Assembly: GCA_965240325.2 (NCBI GenBank)
Contig: OZ251226.1
Span: 682,001-746,000, forward strand
Direction of reading: 5' to 3'
Source: Rebecca billardiae RCC1528
Taxonomy: Eukaryota > Haptophyta
Length of the DNA: 64,000 bases
A model generated the notes under the pieces. The model saw nothing but the letters and a program-made list of their open reading frames with translations, did no database searches and was not told where the DNA came from. The position numbers were made by a program, and so were the translations under genes. Below, piece after piece: positions 30,056 to 40,971 of the stretch; the stretch's first letter is position 1, and every line of letters begins with the position of its first letter.

Positions 30056-31636
30056 GCCCTGTGCCCTGTGCTCTTGCCCTGTGCCCTGTGCAGGCTTGCC
30101 CTACCTGCTCGGCGCCCTGCCGCTTCCCGCAGACGGACCGCTCACGTACGCGCGAATCCTGAGCTTGATGACTGCGCCGGCGCTGCCGCTCCCGCTCGAC
30201 GGCGACCCGTTGCTCCTCCGCTGGTTTGTGGAGCTGGAAAGTCAGCTGAGCTGCCCGCACGCGCCTCACTTCCTGCCGTCGCGCGTGCACCCGCCCGCGG
30301 AGCTCGAGCGCATGCGCGCGGCGCACACGTACCTGACGACGCCCAAGTGGGACGCGCAGGGCGGGCTGTTCGACCTGACGCGGCTGCCGAGCGCGCAAGA
30401 TGCGCCGCCGCCGCCGCCCGCGCCCGCGCCCGCCACGGACGCGGCCGCTCTGCCGCCGGACAGAGGCGCCCTGGCGGGCGCCCCTAGCGCGGAGGCCGCC
30501 CCGGCTGACGCCCCGGCAGGAGCGGCGGACGCGGGCGGCGGCGAGGGCGAGGGCGAGGGCGCCCCCACCGCCGAGCGCGCGAGCGAGGCCGAGGGTGAGG
30601 GCGGGGATGCCGACGACCCCTCTGCGCGCGAGCAGCAGCCGAGCGCCTCGCCCTCCTCCCTCGCGCTCCCGGCCGCACAGCCGTCCACCGCCACCGCGAC
30701 CAGCTCACACCCCGAGCCACCGAGCGCGACGCCCAACCTGTCGGTACTGCCCACGATCAACTCGATGTCCAAGCTGCCGCACGGCCGCGCGGCGTCGAGC
30801 GTCGGGACCAAGCTCGAGATCCTCTTGTACGGTTCGGTGCACGGCTACGAGCGCCAGCAGTGGCGGCTGCACGAGGCCCACCACTTCCGCTCGGCGCAGA
30901 TGCTCCAGGCGCGCGTGCGCGGCCGGACGGGCCGCGCGCGCGCGCGCGCCGAGGCGGACCGGCGTGCGGAGCTGCGGCTGCGCAACGACCCGCGCGTGAC
31001 CGCGCTGGCGATCCGGCAGCGGCGGATCAAGCACCGGCTCTCGCAGGTGCACACCGAGCTCGAGCAGCTCGACGCGCACGCCGACGATCTCGCCGACGAG
31101 TGGCACGAGCGCGAGACGGCGCGCGCGCAGCTGCACGGCCGGCGCATCGAGCTCGAGACCGAGTTGGCGCAGCTCGAGCGCGCGGTGAGCGCGCGCGCGA
31201 TCCTCACGATCCAGGCGTCGTTCCTGCGCTTCAAGGCGATCCTGCGCACGCGGCGCATGCGGCTGGCGCGGGAGGAGCGCATGGCGCGGACCATCCAGCG
31301 CGTGCAGCGCGGCCACGTCGTGCGCAGCCAGTACCGCCATCTCAAGGTGCGGTACACCGCGGCGCGGCCCGGGGCGCGCGCGCGCCGCGCGCCGCGCCGC
31401 GCGTGCCGCCCGCCCTGCCGCCCTCCGACCCGTCCCCCACGCACGCGGCTGTGCTCACCCCGCGCCGCACCCCGCGCGTGGCGCAGGCGCACGAGAGGCT
31501 CGACCTCGTCGAGCGCGAGCTCGCGTGGATCGAGCAGCTCGAGCACGACGCGGCCGTGCAGGTGCAACGGGTTGCGCGCGGGATGGTGGTCAGGCGCAAG
31601 ACCAACGAGGCCAACGCGGCGCGCCGGCAGCAGTAG
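29111..31636 (+). CDS. IQ-motif (calmodulin-binding) coiled-coil protein
   Basis: Three exons (29111-29900, 30094-31346, 31487-31636; phases 1 and 0) give about 730 residues. The Pro/Ser/Arg-rich N-terminus leads to a folded-looking block 'DLLGMHLLRCVRAREDAVRL... VVPERSLSMRNL... LDVAEALMVWEQHA', continued after splicing by LPYLLGALPLP and ILSLMTAPALPLPLDGDPLLL. A long low-complexity Ala/Pro/Glu region follows. The C-terminal third is coiled coil with three IQ-like motifs: ILTIQASFLRFKAI, ARTIQRVQRGHVVRSQ and AVQVQRVARGMVVRRK, the last split off by the second intron. IQ motifs usually bind calmodulin or EF-hand light chains; a flagellar or cytoskeletal role is inference. Family not identified. 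Confidence 0.75.
30014..30054. repeat. (GTGC)n tetranucleotide microsatellite in intron
   Basis: About ten GTGC units inside the first intron (29901-30093) of the IQ-motif gene, followed by CCCTGTGCC repeats up to the acceptor. Confidence 0.9.
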
Positions 31637-31992
31637 GCTGCCGGCGGCCGCCGCCAGATGATTCATGTAGTATGGTCCCTCGCCGCCGGGGCAGGGTCCG
31701 GGATCGCAGCAGACATTACGGAGCGTGTCTCGGCAGTGTGCAACAACACGGCAGACTCGTGGGTGGGCCCCGGTCGCGATCTTTGAGACTAAGGCATCTC
31801 GTCCGTGTCCGTGATGCCGAGTGATGATGCATGATGACGACTGTCTTCATGCGCAATCGGACCAAGTGTGAGTGTACTACTCCCATACAGTACGACTATA
31901 CAATACAGTAGCAGCGCTAAGACAGTAGTAGTAACATTCTCTTTGCGGTCATGCATCAGCTGCGCGCGAGTGCAGTCCGAGTGCAGTCGGGA
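31637..31992. other. Intergenic, 356 bp
   Basis: Holds the 3' end of the IQ gene and the promoter of glucosidase II. 31800-31940 is AT-richer. Nothing else seen. Confidence 0.5.
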
Positions 31993-34900
31993 ATGGCGCC
32001 CGCTCCTTTCGTCGTCCTCGCCCTCCTCGGCGCAGACGCGTCCAAGTTCTCGACGTGCTCTGGCACTCCGTTCTGCGCCGAGGGGCGACTCGGCCGCGTC
32101 CAGCCTGCCGCGTCCGCCTCGGAGCTGCGCGTCGAAGACGGCGCTGCGTACGTGTCGCTCTCGTCGGGCCACACGCTTCGAGTCGACGCGCTCGCGCACG
32201 GCGCGTGGCGCGTGCAGGTGTTCGGCGCTGACGACGCCGACGCGTTCGTGTGCGCGCCCTTTGTGCTCGAGCAGACGAGCGAGCCATCCGGCATCCACGC
32301 CGAGCAGAGCGGCGCGCGCGTGCTGCTGCGCGCCGCGGGCGACACGCAGGCCGAGTCTGCGCTCGCGATCGACGGCTGGGCGGAAGGCGAGCCTGTGCGC
32401 GTGAGCGTGCTGCCGACGGGTGAGGCTGGCGGGGCCCCCGAGCTGCTGCCGGCCGCGCTCGAGCTCAACGTGCACTCCCTCCTCCGCGTCGAGCCCACGC
32501 GCGCGGCGGTCGACCTGAGCTTTGCCGACGCGCACACGGTGTACGGCCTCCCAGAGCGCGCGCTGCCGCTCGCGCTCGAGCCGACACGTGCCGGGCGGCA
32601 CGAGCCCATCCCGGGGCGCGGTCCGTACCGGCTGTACAACTCGGACCGCTTCGACTACGACGCGTCCTCCCCCGCCGCGCTGTACGGCAGCATCCCGCTG
32701 CTGCACGCGCTGCGCGCGGACGGGCGCGTGAGCAGCGCGCTCTGGCTTGGTGCGTCGGATCTGTATGTAGACCTGTGGCGCACGGACGGCGGGAACGCGA
32801 GCGCGGCGCGCGCGGGGATGTCGAGCCACTTCTTCTCGGACGACGGGCGCATCGACCTCGTCCTCGCGCTCGCGCCCTCGCTCCGCGCCGCCGTGCAGCG
32901 CCACACGCTCCGCACGGGCCGGCCGCCGATGCCGCCGCTCTGGGCTGTGGGCTTCCACCTCTCGCACTGGGGCGTGCGCGGCGCCGCGGACGCGCTCGCG
33001 CTCGACGCGAACGCCGACCGGCACGGCGTGCCGCTCGACGCGCTGTGGCTCGACATCGACCACACCGACGGCAAGCGCTACTTCACCTGGGACCCGTCCC
33101 TCTGGCCCGCGGGCGCGGCGGCGCGCGTGCAGCGCGCGCTCGCCGCCAAGGGCCGGCGCGCAGTCGCGATCGCCGACCCTCACCTCAAGGCCGACCCGTC
33201 GTACGAGCTGTACGCGCGCGCGCTGGCGGAGGCGCTGCTGGTGAACGTGTCCGGCGGCGGCGCGGGCGCGCGCCCGTTCGTCGGCGAGTGCTGGCCGGGC
33301 AAGAGCGCGTGGCTCGACTTCGTCAGCCCGGCCGCGCGTCGCTTCTGGTCTGATGCCGTGTACGGCGACGCGCACGCCGAGCGCGCTGAGCACACGCTCG
33401 CGCTGCACGCGTGGAACGACATGAACGAGCCGAGCGTGTTCGACCAGCCGGACGTGACGCTGCCCAAGAGCGCGAGGCACGCGCACGCGCTCCCCGACGG
33501 GCGCGTCGCCGCCGTGCCCCACCGCGTCGTGCACAACGCGTACGGCATGCTGATGGCGCGCGCCACGTGGGAAGGAGCCGCCGCGCGCCGCGCCGCCGCC
33601 GACGGCTCGCGGCCGTTCCTGCTCTCGCGCGCCTTCTTCGCGGGCTCGCAGCGGTACGGCGCGGTGTGGACGGGCGACAACAGCGCGTCGTGGGACCACC
33701 TCGCGCGGAGCACGCCGATGCTCCTCGCGCTCAGCCTGAGCGGCCTGGGCTTCGTCGGCGCGGACGTGGGCGGGTTTGGCGGCGGCGACCCGTCGTCCGA
33801 GCTGCTCGTGCGCTGGTACCAGGCTGGGGCGTACTACCCGTTCTTCCGCGCGCACGCGCACGCGGACTCGAGGCGGCGCGAGCCGTGGGTGCACGACGCG
33901 CCGACGCTGCGCGCGATCCGCGCCGCCATCCGCGGCCGGCACGAGCTGCTGCCGCACCTGTACGCGCTCTTCCACCAGGCTGCGCACGCGCCGTGCGCCG
34001 AGCGGCGCGCGGCGGCGCGCGGCGGCCGCTCGGCGGCGGCGCACGGGCGCGCGGACGGCCCGAGCGACGAGGAGGCGGGTGCTGGCTGCGCGCTGCCGCT
34101 GATGCGCCCGCTCTCGATGCACTACCCCGACGACCCGCGCGCGCCCACCCTCGACGACCAGTTCCTGCTCGGCCGCGACCTCCTCGTCAAGCCGGTGTGC
34201 GTGGCCGGCCAGCGCAGCTTGAGCTTTGCGCTGCCGGCGCTGCGGCCGCGCGGCGGCGGCGGTAGTGGCGGCGGCGGCGGCGGTGGCGACGGCGGCGATG
34301 GAGCGGCCGCTGAGCCGTGGTACGACAGCACCACGCTCTCGCCCATCCGCGCCCACCGCGTCGGCCGGAGCGCCGACGGCCGGCCGCTCCTTGAGGCGCG
34401 CGTGCACGCGCCACTCGACCGCCTCCCGGTGCTGCAGCGCGGCGGTTCCGTCGTGCCGCGCCGATGGCGGCGGCGCCGGAGCGCGCTCGCCGCGGCTGGA
34501 GATCCGATCACCCTCGTCGTCGCGCTCGACGGCGCGGGGCGCGCCCGTGGCCGGCTGTACGTGGATGACGGCGACGGCGAAGTCTGCGGCGCTGCAGGCG
34601 AGGTGGAGGCCGTCTGGCATGCACAGCCCACGGAGCGCGGCGGCGCGCCTGGGCTGCGCGTGCGCTACGAGCAGCGCGCGGGCTGCGAGTGCGCCCAGCG
34701 CGCGCACGCGCGCGCCCACGTCGTCGAGCGTATCGTCGTGGCGCACCACGCAGGCTTCTCGCCGTGCCCTGCCCGCGCCGTCGTGCGCGGCGGCCTGGAG
34801 GCGGGCGAGGCGCGCGAAATGGCGCTCAGCCGGCACGGCGGGCCTGCGGGCGCGTGCCCCACGGTGCTGATCGAGGGCCTGCAGCTCCCGCTGGCACAGC

Positions 34901-35136
34901 CTGGCAGCCGCGAGGCACGCAGCTCCGACGCATCGGAGTCGGCAGACGCCGCACCCTCGGCGTCGCCGGCGAGGGCCCCATCGTGCGCGGAGACGGCGAG
35001 CTGGTCTGTGGAGGCGCTGCTGCCCTCGGAGCGGGCGGTTGCTGGTGCCAGTGTCAATGTCATCAACGACGACGCTCGTAACGCGACCGCTGCTGAGGAG
35101 GCAGCATCAGCAGATGATGAGGCATCTGAGTACTGA
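31993..35136 (+). CDS. Glucosidase II alpha subunit (GH31)
   Basis: 1047-residue single-exon ER glycosidase that trims the inner glucoses from N-glycans for calnexin-cycle quality control (family knowledge). The ATG at 31993 gives a clean signal peptide (MAPAPFVVLALLGADA) followed by SKFSTCSGTPFC, the family N-terminal hallmark; the frame's earlier ATG at 31951 would bury it. The GH31 barrel shows LWAVGFHLSHWG, LDALWLDIDHTDGKRYFTWD, nucleophile Asp476 in WNDMNEPSVF, the acid/base region AVWTGDNSASWDHL (Asp562), GFVGADVGGF and YQAGAYYPFFRAHAH. An inserted basic Ala/Arg loop near residues 670-690, a glycine run near 755, and an acidic C-terminal tail are lineage-specific. Length is slightly above the usual 900-950. 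No KDEL is seen, consistent with retention through a beta subunit. Confidence 0.95.
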   Translation: MAPAPFVVLALLGADASKFSTCSGTPFCAEGRLGRVQPAASASELRVEDGAAYVSLSSGHTLRVDALAHGAWRVQVFGADDADAFVCAPFVLEQTSEPSGIHAEQSGARVLLRAAGDTQAESALAIDGWAEGEPVRVSVLPTGEAGGAPELLPAALELNVHSLLRVEPTRAAVDLSFADAHTVYGLPERALPLALEPTRAGRHEPIPGRGPYRLYNSDRFDYDASSPAALYGSIPLLHALRADGRVSSALWLGASDLYVDLWRTDGGNASAARAGMSSHFFSDDGRIDLVLALAPSLRAAVQRHTLRTGRPPMPPLWAVGFHLSHWGVRGAADALALDANADRHGVPLDALWLDIDHTDGKRYFTWDPSLWPAGAAARVQRALAAKGRRAVAIADPHLKADPSYELYARALAEALLVNVSGGGAGARPFVGECWPGKSAWLDFVSPAARRFWSDAVYGDAHAERAEHTLALHAWNDMNEPSVFDQPDVTLPKSARHAHALPDGRVAAVPHRVVHNAYGMLMARATWEGAAARRAAADGSRPFLLSRAFFAGSQRYGAVWTGDNSASWDHLARSTPMLLALSLSGLGFVGADVGGFGGGDPSSELLVRWYQAGAYYPFFRAHAHADSRRREPWVHDAPTLRAIRAAIRGRHELLPHLYALFHQAAHAPCAERRAAARGGRSAAAHGRADGPSDEEAGAGCALPLMRPLSMHYPDDPRAPTLDDQFLLGRDLLVKPVCVAGQRSLSFALPALRPRGGGGSGGGGGGGDGGDGAAAEPWYDSTTLSPIRAHRVGRSADGRPLLEARVHAPLDRLPVLQRGGSVVPRRWRRRRSALAAAGDPITLVVALDGAGRARGRLYVDDGDGEVCGAAGEVEAVWHAQPTERGGAPGLRVRYEQRAGCECAQRAHARAHVVERIVVAHHAGFSPCPARAVVRGGLEAGEAREMALSRHGGPAGACPTVLIEGLQLPLAQPGSREARSSDASESADAAPSASPARAPSCAETASWSVEALLPSERAVAGASVNVINDDARNATAAEEAASADDEASEY

Positions 35137-35302
35137 CGAAGCCTCCGCCTGCGACCACAATGATGCTGACTACGGCGGATGGTGATGGCGACGACGAAGC
35201 CTATATGCAGCTCATCAGATCGACGGCTATAACTAGCATGCAGTCTAAAGCCGCGGCGAGGCCGGTGACTGATCTGATGAGCGCATTATAATTTACGGCA
35301 TC

Positions 35303-35374
<72 letters not shown>

Positions 35375-36319
35375 GTAACTAAGTAGTAATAACTACTCGG
35401 CCACGGTAGGCAGTTACTCAGTAGCTAACTAGTAACGTTCAGACTGATCAGTGATTTCAGACTGCTGACTGATCACTGAGACAGCAGTCTGATGATCTCA
35501 CGTCGCCGGAGTCCGCGGATCCGTCAATCTAGTTAGCTCGCTGCTAGCTGCTATAATAATTTAACTACTGCTATAATAACTGATATGCTCGACAGCTCGT
35601 CGGTCGTCACTAACTACTCCGGTGTCATGTATGTCATCAGTGGCTGCCATCAGACAGTGTGAGTGAGGCGACGAGTGCGAAGTGCGATCGTCCGACGACC
35701 GTCATGGCGATTCACATTATATTATGACATGACGCGTTATATTGTTTGCCGCTGACGAGCAGCGTTAGCGAAACTTGCTGCTGCGCCGATATAATGATAA
35801 TAAATATTAATCGGGCCGATATAATGTCGTCAATGATATGGTGCGATTCGGATTCAGAATCAGATTGGCCGCCCGGGACCGCCCTCGGAGGCCCGGAGTA
35901 CCGCGGACTAAGGACTGTTACCGTTGAAGCTCGGTTGTTGAGTGACATGCGCGCTGCGCAGCGCATGCAAGTAGTTCAACACTGGCTTCACTGAGTCACG
36001 CGCGCAAGCTGGTTTGTGGTTTGGCTCAACGCGTACCAGTACTGGTCTCGACGCGTCGCGTTGAACATCTTTCATGCATCAATCGCAATGAGTGTCTCGC
36101 AACGATTCGGCCCAGGGCTTGGAAGTCAGAACGAGGCGGAACCTGGGACCTGTATGGCAATGGCACAGCAAGGTCGCGCTGTATGCGAGGGATGCGCCGT
36201 GCGTGGCCCGCCTTGCGAGCATGCTGCGCATCCGCAGCCCGAGCCGCGCGTCCGCCTCAAGACACACCGACAGTTGGTCGCCGCGCGCGTTAGGGATGGC
36301 AGCGGCGCGAGCACATCGA
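35137..36319. other. AT-richer intergenic stretch with (GA)n
   Basis: 1.2 kb convergent region between glucosidase II and the cold-shock gene. It includes the GA microsatellite, a run of CAGTCTGA/TCAGACTG-like words at 35440-35500 and an AT-rich segment at 35700-35830. No gene supported. Confidence 0.55.
35304..35371. repeat. (GA)n microsatellite
   Basis: About 34 GA units. Confidence 0.95.
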
Positions 36320-37832
36320 TCAGCCCCGCCCGCCACCGTAGAAACCACCACCGCCGCCGCTGTCGGCTCCGCCACCCGGTCGGCCGTACGGGTTGAAGCG
36401 CGCATCGTTGCCGCCGCGCCCTGAGCCACGGTCGGGGCCGTAGTTGCCACCGCCCGGGCGGCCGTAGCCGCCTCCCTGCGCTCCGGCGCCGCCAGGCATG
36501 CCACCCATCATCCCGCCGCCTGGCATGGCTCCTGGGCCCATGCCCATCCCGCCCATCCCGCCCATGCCCATGCCGCCCATGCCCCCGTAGCCGCTGCCGT
36601 AGCCCATGGCCCCGGCGTACGCCGCGGCAGGGAAGCCGCCCGCCGGGAAGTAGCCCCCGCCCCCGCCATAGCCGGCGTTGAATGCCGGCGCGGAGCCGCC
36701 GTACCCGCCGCCGCCGTACCCGCCGGGCCCACCGCCGCCGCCGCCGCCATACCCGCCACCACCGCCGCCGCCGTAACCGCCGCCGCCGCCCATCGAGCCG
36801 CCCCCTCCGCCTCGAGGCGGGGGGCCGTCCCCTGGCCGCGAGCGCGCGTCGCGGTCAGGGCCCGGAATGGGCTTGCCACCGCGTCCAGTCACCTGCAGCA
36901 CGGCAGCCGAGGCGGGCGGTGCACGGGCCGGGCCGTCAGCGGCCGTCGAGCCAGGTGCGGCGTGTGCCGGGGCGCGCGCGCACGCACCTTCTTCGCCTTG
37001 GTGCGGCCACCGTCCATCTGCAGCGTGAACTCGACCTCATCGCCCTCGGCCAGCTCGCGAAAACCGGTGGACACGATGACCGACTGATGCACGAAGATGT
37101 CCTGGTCAGTGTCCTCAGGCTTGATGAAGCCAAAGCCCTTGTCGTGCCGCCACTTGACGCACACGCCGCGCATGGGGCGCTCCTCGCCCCACACGCCGCG
37201 GAGCGGGCCGCGGTCGGGCCCGGTGACGTTGGCGGCCTTCAGCCGGCCGTCCTCCGCAATGATGACCTCATACTCCACGGGCTCGTTCTCAGTCAGGCAC
37301 CGATAGCCCTCAGATTGGATGGACGTGTGATGCACAAAAATGTCTTCCCCTCCGGCGTCTGGCGTGATAAATCCAAAGCCCTTCGAGTCTGTGGGACGTG
37401 GCGCGCGGGACTGGTCCTGTCAGTCGGAGCATGGCAGGTTGCTGACGGACGGTCCGGCCGGGCGGCGCAGGCGCCGCGGCACGGGCGAGCATTACCGTTC
37501 CACGAGCGCGCGACCCCTTTCTGAATGCCTTGCGGAATGTCAGGACCTCCAGCATCTGATCCGCGCGGCGCGTGGCTCTCGTCGCGCGTCCGTCCGCCTT
37601 CGTCACTTTCGCGCCGCGGATCGTTGCCAACCGCGCGATCTCCGTCGCGATCGCCCTCGCGGTCGTCCCTTGGCGGCGAGCGCTCGTGCCGGTCGCGCCG
37701 ATCATCACGGTCATCCGAGTCATTGCGCTCCTCGCGGTCGTCGGGCGCCTCGCGCTCGTTACGCTCGCGGCGCGGGTCTGCCGAGGGTTGGTCTTCCGCC
37801 TCGACCTTACCGGGCGAGTTGTCGTCCCCCAT
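36320..37832 (-). CDS. Double cold-shock-domain, glycine-rich RNA-binding protein
   Basis: Exons 37496-37832, 36988-37388 and 36320-36892 (phases 1, 0) encode about 436 residues. The N-terminal ~100 residues are charged and disordered, rich in Asp/Arg (RDDREGDRDGDR). Cold-shock domain 1 is assembled across intron 1: VARSWND joins SKGFGFITPDAGGEDIFVHH. Domain 2 is VCVKWRHDKGFGFIKPED... DIFVHQSVI; both keep the RNP1-type KGFGFI and RNP2-type DIFVH strands. The C-terminal exon is almost purely Gly/Tyr/Met (GGYGG, GMGGMG), like plant and animal glycine-rich cold-shock and hnRNP proteins that chaperone RNA and phase-separate. Correct phase and motif restoration at both junctions strongly support the model. 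Confidence 0.88.
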
Positions 37833-39127
37833 CGCGGAGCGTCGCGCGAGGAAGCTCGACCGAAGGGGGCCGTGCGGCTCGCGATGAACAAAGCCGCGCT
37901 GCGGCTGCGCGGCTCGTCCTTTAGCGAGGCCGACGAGGCCGGCCGCGCACAGCCGCCCACGCGGCTCCCGGCTCCGGACCGCGTGGCCGCGAGGCGTAGC
38001 CGGACTCCGGCACGGGCTTGAACGGCGATTGGCCGGTCGCGAGGTCAGTCAGGCCGTCACTCGTCAGAGCAGGGGCAGCATGCCTACAGGAGTACAATAC
38101 AGGCTACACGCAGTGAGTCGGACTGTCGGTGACGAAGGCCAGGCCGAGGCCCGCCAGGGGAAAGCGAAGGCCGACACTGTTGCCGTGTAGCGCGCAGCGC
38201 GAGCCAGCCAGCCACCGCGGTCCAGTCACCACGGTCGGACTAGTGAGCCAGTGACCGGTGACCGGGTCGTGCAGCGAGCCGCCAGCGGGGCAGACTGCGA
38301 CTCTCCGCAGACCAGCCGCCGCCAGCGGGCGCGGCCTCAGCAGTCACAATTAAGTATATCTACTAACTAGGAGTGCTTAACTAGACGTGCGACGTGCGTC
38401 ACGCATAAGCATTGGCCGGCACGGCTGCTCAGTTTGAGTCAGTTAGTTGAATAAGTTATCTTAATCTACGGTCGGAGCTGACGCCGGCGCGGCCGCACGG
38501 CGGGCGCGGGCATTGATGTCCAATTTTTCGATATAATTATACTGAGAGTGAGAGTGGCTGCCGACTCGGCAGTCGCGACGATCCTGTTCAAATCAGGACT
38601 GCTCACTGGTAGGACGGCCGCCGCCTTAGGAATGAGCGCGCCTCCGTCGGACAGTGACAGTCAGACGAGCTGCTTGATAAAAAATACATAATAATTGTCG
38701 CTGCGAATAATCCCGTCGATCAGGGCCGAGTCGTCGTGAGCTGACTAGTGACTAGTGTGAGTAGTGACTCAGAGTCAGGCTGCTCAGGCGTCGGAGCGCA
38801 CTCTGCGCAGTGCCGCCAGAGAGTGAGAGTGGCAGATTAGTCGGACGGAACTGCCTCGGAATTATTATAAGCTACCGACTACCGCCCGCGGGTGAATCGA
38901 CGGAATCTGATCTGCACTGATCATCGTCGACGTCGTCAAACCTACTACCTAGTGACGGAGATCGTCAGGCGGACACTATACGTCTACGAGTACCGCGCCC
39001 GACCGACGGTCAGTGCGTGACGGTCACCGTGCCCACACTGACTACTGGTCCACGGACTCAGTGACAGTGTCCGTCGAATGAATCAGAAAGTGATCAGCGG
39101 ACCGGCTACTCACCGTTGCCGGTCACA
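37833..39127. other. Intergenic, no gene recognised
   Basis: 1.3 kb upstream of the cold-shock gene. Mixed GC with several AT-rich patches (38340-38560, 38670-38720) and many GTGACTAGTGAG/GAGTGAGAGTG-like words. No domain-bearing ORF or RNA recognised. Confidence 0.55.
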
Positions 39128-39934
39128 TCATCGCGTCAGCTGCATCTTTTGAGGCACAGGGATGCGCTTCAGGGCGGCATGGTATGGTCCAGGAGCCCCT
39201 TGCTCCGTGATGACTGTGCGTAGGTAGTAGTACAGCTGGGGCTTGCCGTTTTCATAGTTGCGCCGCTGCCACTCGGTGCCATCCCTGGAGCGCTCTGTTT
39301 GGACCATGTCGAATCGCCCGCCGCAACAAGCAGGAAGTGGCACGCATGGCGGGAGGCACGGCACGCAGCAGCAGCCGTTGACGAGCGGTGTGATGTCGGC
39401 GCTGCGCAGATCTTCAGCAAACTTGAAGCGGTACGAGAAGTTGCACAGCCGGCTCATATTCATGATGCATGCCCAGGTGAGGTTCTGCGGCTCGGCCCAA
39501 GTACCAGGCTGGCTACCACGGCCGCCAAAAACGGACATCGTGAGGGTGCGATTCACGGGGTCGTATGGCATGAAGCGGAGGGTCTGCAAAGAGCCGTTCG
39601 TCGTATGCTGCGTTGGTAGCTCGCTCGAGTCCTGCACGGTCACGCCGGTGAGTCCGACAAGCTCTGGAATATAAGCCATGGGCGAGACGTTAGGCGTGTC
39701 CGCTTCACGTCCGCAGTTGCACAGGCACACGCACTCCAAGCATGAGGGGGGCGGCGGCGGCGTCCTGCGGAGCATGGCGTCGGTGGTCTCCGCATGACTT
39801 CCAAAGCTCACAAGGCAGCAGCACGCCTGGGCGGCCGCCATCATTTCGTCAAAACAATTTATGGCCGCATCACGCATGCAAAAATGGATCTGACTACGGA
39901 TCATTGTAGGGTGCCTGAGCTGGGGCAGCGCCAT
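39128..39934 (-). CDS. Cysteine-rich hypothetical protein
   Basis: 268 residues from the ATG at 39934, with codon use less GC-extreme than the neighbours. Two Cys clusters are seen: CLECVCLCNCG near residue 65 and GCCCVPCLPPCVPLPACCGG near 185-205. Between them lies a region with LRFMPYDPVNRTLTMSVFG and several N-X-S/T sites. After the second cluster comes WQRRNYENGKPQLYYYLR. No signal peptide at the annotated start, although an internal Met could be used. Not recognised; the Cys pattern suggests disulfide or metal clusters (inference). Confidence 0.55.
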   Translation of the reverse strand: MALPQLRHPTMIRSQIHFCMRDAAINCFDEMMAAAQACCCLVSFGSHAETTDAMLRRTPPPPPSCLECVCLCNCGREADTPNVSPMAYIPELVGLTGVTVQDSSELPTQHTTNGSLQTLRFMPYDPVNRTLTMSVFGGRGSQPGTWAEPQNLTWACIMNMSRLCNFSYRFKFAEDLRSADITPLVNGCCCVPCLPPCVPLPACCGGRFDMVQTERSRDGTEWQRRNYENGKPQLYYYLRTVITEQGAPGPYHAALKRIPVPQKMQLTR

Positions 39935-40971
39935 CGGCTGTATTGGATCGCGGTCCTTACTATGTGCGAATCAAGGCCTATATGGCCGGCCATGACCGAT
40001 GATATTGGCCGCTAGGCGGCCATGGCCGATGGTTAGCGGTCGACCATCCATCTCTGGCCGATGGGTATTGGCCGATGGCCGTCCGGCGGCCGGACCGCCG
40101 TACTCGTAGGCCGCGCCGGACGGCACGGCCACGGCGCCGGCGCGTGATGGCCGCGTGAGCACGCCGCGCGGGCTGCAGCACTGTCCGACTCTGCACGGTC
40201 GTAGTTCGAGAGGGCGGCCCCGGGGCTCGGCCGACCCAACTGGTGCGGACTTGTTGAGCCCCAGTGGCGGTCTCGACCGAGCTTGGCAGGTGTGTGTGTG
40301 TGCCTGTGTGTGTTAATCTGATATATACTATATCAGTTACAGGCGACTACTATGTCTAACTATTGCGATGTATTTGCCGATTCTGCGCGCCGGCCCGGCG
40401 AGTGAAGGACGCGAGGTGCAGCAGGCGGCGAGCCCGGCGAGACTCCGAGGGCGAGTCAGCGGCCGCACCCGCGCCCGCGACCGCGCCCACGCCCGCGCCC
40501 ACGACCCCTACTTCTGCCACGGCTCGCGCTTGCACTGCCAGCAGCGCTGCGGCATCGTCTCACGCAGACCACGTCTGCCGACGCGGCGACTGCGGCAGCC
40601 TCGCGGCGAGCGGACGCCAGCGGTGGCTGCCGCAGCACAGTAGTCGGCTGCAAGCAGCTTCTGCGACGAGATCATGCCCAGACAGAGTCAAGCCGACCTC
40701 GTTGGGGTACCATACGTTCTGCCCGAGTGGTGAATAATCTTTTGCCGAAAAAGAAAAAAGGGAAGAATGAATATATATTCTGACTCTGACGCCTGCCCGT
40801 TGCATACCACGTCGTTAATATATTAACGACATATATGTATTCATTTATTCATTTATTATTCGTCGTAGTCGGCCACTGGCCGATGAACGGGCAAAAGTGG
40901 GCATCCTGTGGCCGACGGGTTGGCCGACGCCCGTCGAGGCTTGATTCGCACACAGGGTCCTTAGGTAGTGG
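39935..40971. other. Intergenic with GGCCGATG-word cluster
   Basis: About 39975-40090 contains many overlapping GGCCGATG/CATGGCCG words, and related words recur at 40870-40935. 40480-40505 has a CCCGCG/CCCACG run, and 40810-40860 is AT-rich. No gene supported. Confidence 0.55.

Noticed and set aside
31789-34836. 1015-residue frame opposite glucosidase II
   Set aside because: Antisense shadow; the GH31 motifs define the plus strand.
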